DNA of 14,471 bases, taken from assembly GCA_934183145.1 (NCBI GenBank), contig CAKPSA010000022.1, forward strand, positions 1 to 14,471, given 5' to 3'. The translations under genes were made by a program, and so were the position numbers. Below are positions 13,230-14,471 of the stretch, piece after piece (the first letter of the stretch is position 1; the number at the start of each line of letters is the position of its first letter). The stretch comes from an uncultured Veillonella sp. GTDB taxonomy: Bacteria; Bacillota; Negativicutes; Veillonellales; Veillonellaceae. The notes below the pieces were generated by a model. The model worked only from the letters and a program-made list of their open reading frames with translations. It was not told the origin of the DNA and did no database searches.

Positions 13230-14411
13230 ATGTCCCTTACGAATACCTTCTCAGATCTTTGTAAAAGCTTCGCAACTGATGCGTTTGCCATTAATTATAC
13301 ATTAGCTAAGAACCCTGAACTGTCCAGTCATGAATTTGAATCCGTCAAAACGATTGGCACCGTTCTTGAAAAACATGGCATGGATGTAACCTATGAATTC
13401 TGTAACTTACCAACAGCTTTCAAGGCTTCTGCTGTGAAAGTAGATAATCCAAAAGGTCGTTTGGCTATTCTTTGTGAATATGATGCACTCCCTGAAGTAG
13501 GCCATGCATGTGGTCACTCTGCTAGTGGTTCTATGAGTGTTCTAGCTGCATTAACACTACATAAAATGCAACAAGACGGTGTTGCTTTCAATATGGACAT
13601 CGATATCATCGGTACACCTGATGAAGAAGCCACAGGTTGCAAGGTAGACATGTGTAATGTAGGGGTGTTTAAAGACTATGATTTTGCTATCATGGTTCAC
13701 CTTGATGGCGAAGAAACACGACCTAATTCACAATTCTTGGCGCTCGACTGTTTCCGCGCTCGTTATCACGGTAAACCAGCTCATGCAGCTGGTGAACCTT
13801 GGAATGGTATCAATGCTGTAAACGGTGTGCAACTCGCTATTCATGCGATGGATATGATGCGTCAACAAGTACGTCCTGAAAGTCGTATTGGTACGTGGAT
13901 CATTGCTGGTGGTACTGCATCCAATGTCATTCCTGAATTTGGTGAATTAGAGGTAACCGTACGTCACACTGAACGTGAATATTTGAATGGCTTATCTGAG
14001 CAGATTAAGAACATCTTTGAAGGTGCCGCTCTTTGTACAGGTACTACTGTTGATGTAGAGTTCTATGGCAATCCTTATGATGATATGAACCAAAACCATA
14101 GAGGCACTATTCTCATTGAAGAGGTGATGACTGATATGGGTATTGATTTCAAATCGGGTCCCGCAGATATTGGGGGCAGCTCAGACATCGGTAACGTTAG
14201 CTATCAATGCGCTGCATTCCATCCTAAATTGCGCCTTGCAGGGGAAGACAAGGTGTGCCACTCTAAAGAATTTGCTGCGGCTATGCTTGAACCTACTATT
14301 GAAGAAACGATTATTGATGGGGCCAATATCATCGGTCGTACATTATTGAGCTTGGTGGATAATCCAACGGTATTAGAAGAAATCGTAGCTGAATTTCATA
14401 AAACTAAATAG
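13230..14411 (+). CDS. M20 family amidohydrolase / metallopeptidase
   Basis: The 393-residue product is an M20-type metal-dependent hydrolase of the AbgB/PM20D2-like group, enzymes that cleave amide bonds of dipeptides or N-acyl amino acids. Likely metal ligands, by family comparison, are C94 and H96 in GHACGHS, the glutamates in GTPDEE (131-133), H157 in MVHLDG and H344 in VCHSKEF. The catalytic core is interrupted as usual by the dimerisation domain, beginning with RARYHGKPAHAAGEPWNGINA (177-197) and containing GGTASNVIPEFGELEVTVRH. No signal peptide is present, so it acts in the cytoplasm. GGAGG (13221-13225) lies 4 nt before the ATG. It is divergent from an amino-acid-binding lipoprotein, which hints at a role in using imported amino-acid conjugates; the substrate is unknown. 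No terminator is visible before the window ends. Confidence 0.92.
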   Translation: MSLTNTFSDLCKSFATDAFAINYTLAKNPELSSHEFESVKTIGTVLEKHGMDVTYEFCNLPTAFKASAVKVDNPKGRLAILCEYDALPEVGHACGHSASGSMSVLAALTLHKMQQDGVAFNMDIDIIGTPDEEATGCKVDMCNVGVFKDYDFAIMVHLDGEETRPNSQFLALDCFRARYHGKPAHAAGEPWNGINAVNGVQLAIHAMDMMRQQVRPESRIGTWIIAGGTASNVIPEFGELEVTVRHTEREYLNGLSEQIKNIFEGAALCTGTTVDVEFYGNPYDDMNQNHRGTILIEEVMTDMGIDFKSGPADIGGSSDIGNVSYQCAAFHPKLRLAGEDKVCHSKEFAAAMLEPTIEETIIDGANIIGRTLLSLVDNPTVLEEIVAEFHKTK

Positions 14412-14438
14412 TTTCTATTAAAAATTTTTCTAACTATT

Positions 14439-14471
14439 TATCTATACTATCTATCTATACTATCTATCTAT
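14439..14471 (+). repeat. 13-bp tandem repeat reaching the window edge
   Basis: The unit TATCTATACTATC is present twice in perfect form (14439-14451, 14452-14464) and then seven bases of a third copy before the window ends. The array lies 28 nt after the M20 stop codon. It may go on beyond the window, so its full size is unknown. Confidence 0.8.

Overview
The window looks like a low-GC, Gram-positive-type genome, most probably a member of the Negativicutes such as Veillonella. The grounds are the T-box-controlled ileS, AGGAGG-type ribosome sites, AT-rich spacers, U-tailed hairpin terminators and the protein sequences. The genus is an inference from overall resemblance; no marker gene settles it.

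Layout, left to right. (1) The tail of a tryptophan operon on the + strand: the 3' end of trpF, then trpB and trpA, which overlap by 8 nt, closed by a strong bidirectional terminator. (2) A short minus-strand gene for a small secreted basic protein, divergent from (3) a + strand cluster of four DUF805 membrane-protein genes (3001-5986). The four are paralogues but differ in build: one carries an extra-membrane C-terminal domain, one an N-terminal zinc ribbon, and two are plain. (4) ileS with a consensus promoter and a complete T-box leader for tRNA-Ile. (5) A 25-codon gene for an amphipathic, cationic, hydrophobic peptide with a very strong ribosome site and its own terminator, at 9566-9643. 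(6) On the minus strand, a 789-residue protein with Sel1/TPR-like helical repeats, and a family 3 amino-acid-binding lipoprotein. (7) Divergent from the lipoprotein, an M20-family amidohydrolase on the + strand. The window ends inside a 13-bp tandem repeat.

How the genes fit together. TrpF, TrpB and TrpA carry out the last steps of tryptophan synthesis. IleS is a separate housekeeping unit that senses uncharged tRNA-Ile. The lipoprotein and the M20 hydrolase share a divergent control region and could form a scavenging pair (uptake of an amino acid, release of an amino acid from an N-acyl or peptide conjugate), but this is inferred from position only. The DUF805 cluster and the 25-residue peptide are the parts least explained by known biology. 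No insertion sequence, CRISPR array, tRNA, rRNA or phage gene was seen.
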